From positions 371,524 through 435,523 of the forward strand of contig NZ_ML660091.1 in assembly GCF_007004655.1 (NCBI RefSeq): DNA of 64,000 bases. The letters run 5' to 3'. How positions within the stretch are numbered: position 1 is the stretch's first letter; the number at the start of each line of letters is the position of its first letter. This stretch comes from Exilibacterium tricleocarpae. GTDB taxonomy: Bacteria; Pseudomonadota; Gammaproteobacteria; Pseudomonadales; Cellvibrionaceae. Below, one piece after another: positions 61,574 to 64,000 of this stretch. Both the position numbers and the translations under genes were made by a program. The notes below the pieces were generated by a model. It did not search any database, was not told the DNA's origin, and worked only from the letters and a program-made list of their open reading frames with translations.

Positions 61574-63682
61574 TTAAACTTTGAATTGTTGCACCAGGCC
61601 GGATAACTCGTGGCCGAGAGCCTTCAGCCCGCTGGAGTGTTCAGTCGTTTTCTCGGCCGCCGAGGATGTCTCTTGAGCCGTGCCTACGATGGTATTGATA
61701 CTGTGGTTAATGTCGTTTGTAACCTCAGATTGTTGCTCTACAGCGGTGGTTATCTGCGCAATCATAGTGTCTACCTCGGTAACGGAAGCGCTGATGTTGT
61801 CAAGCAAGCCGCCTGTCTCCACTGATTTGGCGACGCTGGTATTACTGTTGGCCTGACTACGCTCCATACTTTTCACGGCACTCGAGACACCCGACTGCAG
61901 GCTTTCGATCATCACTTGTATTTCTTCGGTGCTGTTTTGCGTGCGTGCGGCCAAGGTTCTGACCTCATCAGCCACAACAGCAAACCCTCGTCCCTGCTCG
62001 CCTGCGCGGGCGGCTTCAATCGCGGCATTTAGTGCAAGCAGATTGGTTTGTTCGGCTATCCCTTGAATGACAGTGAGCACAGAACCGATACTGTTTGCAT
62101 CGTTACTGAGTTTTTCAATCACCTCCGCACTGTTTTCAATATCCCCGGCGAGGGTGCGAATGGCGTTTACAGACTCTTCCACCACATACTTCGCCTGCTG
62201 GGCTTCTTTATTTGCACTTGATGTAGAGTTAAATACGTTTTGAATATTGTTGTTAATCTCCCGCGCATTGGCAGACAACTCATTAATGGCTGTAGCCGTC
62301 GAATCAGTCTCTATGCTCTGTGAGCTGACATTTTGAGACACTGATTCGATCAAGGTATCCATACTGCTAACAGAACTGCTCATCTTTTCACTGGCAACGG
62401 ATATTTCCTTGATCAGCTGCCGTATTTTATCGACAAACAGATTAAAAGCTTTCGCCAAATCACCGACTTCGTCATTTGAAGTATCATTGATTACTTGCGT
62501 TAAGTCACCTTCACCCTGCGCAATATCGCGTAGACGCGCTGCAAGCTCCTTCAATGGGTTGACCAGCAGCTTGATAAATATAACCACCATCGCCACGCTG
62601 ACAGTCAACGAAATAACCGCTACAATCACCTGTTCAGTAACTGCAGCAGCTACTACACCGGCAGCGGTCTCATCAGCGCTGTCCATAAATTTATCTGAAG
62701 TCTCAGCGACCTCCTCCAACACGGCGTCTGCATTGTCGACATCCTTTTCCAGCTCTTCCGTGTAGAAATCGGCTTTGTATTCCATGTCGAGCTGATCGCG
62801 GTATGAATCAAACAGTCTTTCATCTGAGTTTGCTAAATTGATCCAATCGTCAAAAGCTGCGACCAAGTCTTTGGCATCCTGCCTATCCTCGCTGGTTTCA
62901 GCCAATGACTTCAACACCTCAAAAAACGGCTTCGTCGACTCCACTAGCTCGTCAAAATTTTCTTTAATTTGCGGCAATTTATCAGGATTTTCCTCTGCCA
63001 AATACTCCCCGGAAGTGTCTTGCAGTTCAACAACCAAGCGTTGAAGTTTGAGAGAGGATTCAACAACGGGATAGTCTTTTTCAAAAAGCTCACCAAGAAC
63101 CTTGTTCACAGATTTTGCCGAGCCATTACGCGCTACAATGGCATCACCTTCGTTCTCTGCCTTTTGCATTTCCTGTTCATTTTCCGTAGCAAACTCATCC
63201 AGCATGATAATCAGCTTGGCACCTTGAGAATCAAATTCCTCAAGTAAAGATTTAGCTTTCAACTCTTCCTCAAGCTCACTGATATGCGATTCAATCATTT
63301 TCTTGGAGTGATCATTAAACTCAGTATGTTCGGTTATTGCCTGGTCAATAAGAGCAATATATCTCGGTTCATCAACAATATCTTTTAAAGTATCGGATGT
63401 AATCACAAATGAAGCGGATAATTGTTCAAGCTCCTCAGCCAAAACCTTCACTTCTTCAATATCTTCACTGGCAAGTATTTCATTCGCTACCTTTGCAGAC
63501 TCCCACAGCGCCGCGATAAGGTCATCAGTTTCTTCAATAGTGGGGCCGGCCTCATCGGTTATGGTATTGATCTGCTCTTCCAGCAAAAATACGGACCATA
63601 ACCCACCAACGGAAGATATAAGCACCAACACTGCCATAAGAGCCAAGCCGGCGATTAATTTTGACTGAAGTGTACGTAACAT
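61574..63682 (-). CDS. Methyl-accepting chemotaxis protein
   Basis: About 702 residues from ATG 63682; the frame opens with TTG at 63691. A membrane helix (~10-32) starts a long periplasmic or sensor region (~33-345) that is acidic and largely helical, with no recognised named sensor fold. The second helix (~350-375) is followed by a HAMP domain ([25 protein letters not shown], ~378-430) and an intact signalling tip ([32 protein letters not shown]). It signals to CheA/CheW of the chemotaxis or a related pathway. No flagellar or che genes lie beside it. The ligand is unknown. Confidence 0.93.
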   Translation of the reverse strand: MLRTLQSKLIAGLALMAVLVLISSVGGLWSVFLLEEQINTITDEAGPTIEETDDLIAALWESAKVANEILASEDIEEVKVLAEELEQLSASFVITSDTLKDIVDEPRYIALIDQAITEHTEFNDHSKKMIESHISELEEELKAKSLLEEFDSQGAKLIIMLDEFATENEQEMQKAENEGDAIVARNGSAKSVNKVLGELFEKDYPVVESSLKLQRLVVELQDTSGEYLAEENPDKLPQIKENFDELVESTKPFFEVLKSLAETSEDRQDAKDLVAAFDDWINLANSDERLFDSYRDQLDMEYKADFYTEELEKDVDNADAVLEEVAETSDKFMDSADETAAGVVAAAVTEQVIVAVISLTVSVAMVVIFIKLLVNPLKELAARLRDIAQGEGDLTQVINDTSNDEVGDLAKAFNLFVDKIRQLIKEISVASEKMSSSVSSMDTLIESVSQNVSSQSIETDSTATAINELSANAREINNNIQNVFNSTSSANKEAQQAKYVVEESVNAIRTLAGDIENSAEVIEKLSNDANSIGSVLTVIQGIAEQTNLLALNAAIEAARAGEQGRGFAVVADEVRTLAARTQNSTEEIQVMIESLQSGVSSAVKSMERSQANSNTSVAKSVETGGLLDNISASVTEVDTMIAQITTAVEQQSEVTNDINHSINTIVGTAQETSSAAEKTTEHSSGLKALGHELSGLVQQFKV

Positions 63683-64000
63683 ATATACCAAACCTTAACA
63701 CGTGGTTACCATACCGAATATTTAGGTGTATGACTTTTAAGTAAAAACTGATCCAGCCATACCACTGCTTTCAAAATCGTGTTAGCGTCCCCAACCCGTA
63801 AGTGGACTCAATGCACGCGAAGACACCGCCTGCTCATCCCGGAGAGCAAGACCCATATCTAACCCGTTCTTTGAACGTTTACCTGAGCATAGTAACAGGT
63901 GTCTATTTACACAAATAAATAGGAATAGTTTTTCTCAATATAGAATTTTCGAAAAAAATCACATTTAAGCTAGTTTTGAGCAAAACTTATACTAAAAAAT
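63683..64000. other. Upstream region of the chemotaxis gene, window end
   Basis: 318 bases, AT-rich toward the end of the window. It must include the chemotaxis promoter. I see no gene, repeat or RNA that I can support. Confidence 0.4.

Noticed and set aside
61328-61606. Plus-strand open frame of 92 codons
   Set aside because: No ribosome site, no recognised family and overlap with the chemotaxis gene's 3' end.

Overview
The window looks like a chromosomal segment of a GC-rich gammaproteobacterium. The closest general resemblance is to the marine, polysaccharide-degrading Cellvibrionales/Pseudomonadales type. Supporting signs are tatD, uvrB, fused rlmKL, rmf, quinone-type pyrD, a 1,644-residue NAD-glutamate dehydrogenase, pepN, DUF2835, DUF1315 and DUF1853 genes. 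The genus cannot be fixed from sequence reading alone. No tRNA, rRNA, CRISPR array, transposase or integrase was recognised.

Layout. 0-2.5 kb: tatD, a small glutaredoxin-like protein and a DUF5610-like protein. 2.7-7.2 kb: a phospho-signalling module with an FHA protein, a PP2C phosphatase and a membrane Ser/Thr kinase fused to an FGE-sulfatase-like domain. It is closed by a perfect 29-bp inverted repeat and a terminator. 7.4-18.8 kb: housekeeping genes uvrB, rlmKL, rmf, pyrD, DUF2835 and gdhB. 19-26.5 kb: a Bat-type operon (MoxR ATPase, DUF58, DUF4381, BatA, BatB/C, BatD) interrupted by a 4 x 14-bp tandem repeat. 26.5-40.9 kb: a diguanylate cyclase, a TauE/SafE permease, pepN, rhomboid, metallophosphoesterase, nadK, a cyclic-nucleotide/rhodanese protein, a PLP-dependent deaminase and a coiled-coil protein, plus an unlisted 32-codon ORF. 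41-43.9 kb: a sugar transporter and trehalase behind two identical 14-bp palindromes. 44-48.2 kb: a patatin-like phospholipase, then a secreted protein carrying two different metalloprotease active sites, with LacI-like palindromes upstream.

The most unusual part is 48.5-60.4 kb. It holds a cyclooxygenase-like haem peroxidase, a TIR-TolB_N-TPR protein, a phytoene-desaturase-type flavoprotein, a papain protease fused to an alpha/beta hydrolase, a large lipoprotein of no known family, a second papain-like protease and a small two-helix membrane protein. Two of its operons diverge from one promoter region that carries four phased copies of AACTACG, which suggests co-regulation. I recognise no described system with this composition. 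A lipid-oxidation, signalling or conflict island is a hypothesis only.

60.5-64 kb: a DUF2239 protein with a tandem operator-like element in front, and a methyl-accepting chemotaxis protein. By eye, the DNA from about 56 kb onward is less GC-rich than the first 45 kb, which fits accessory origin.
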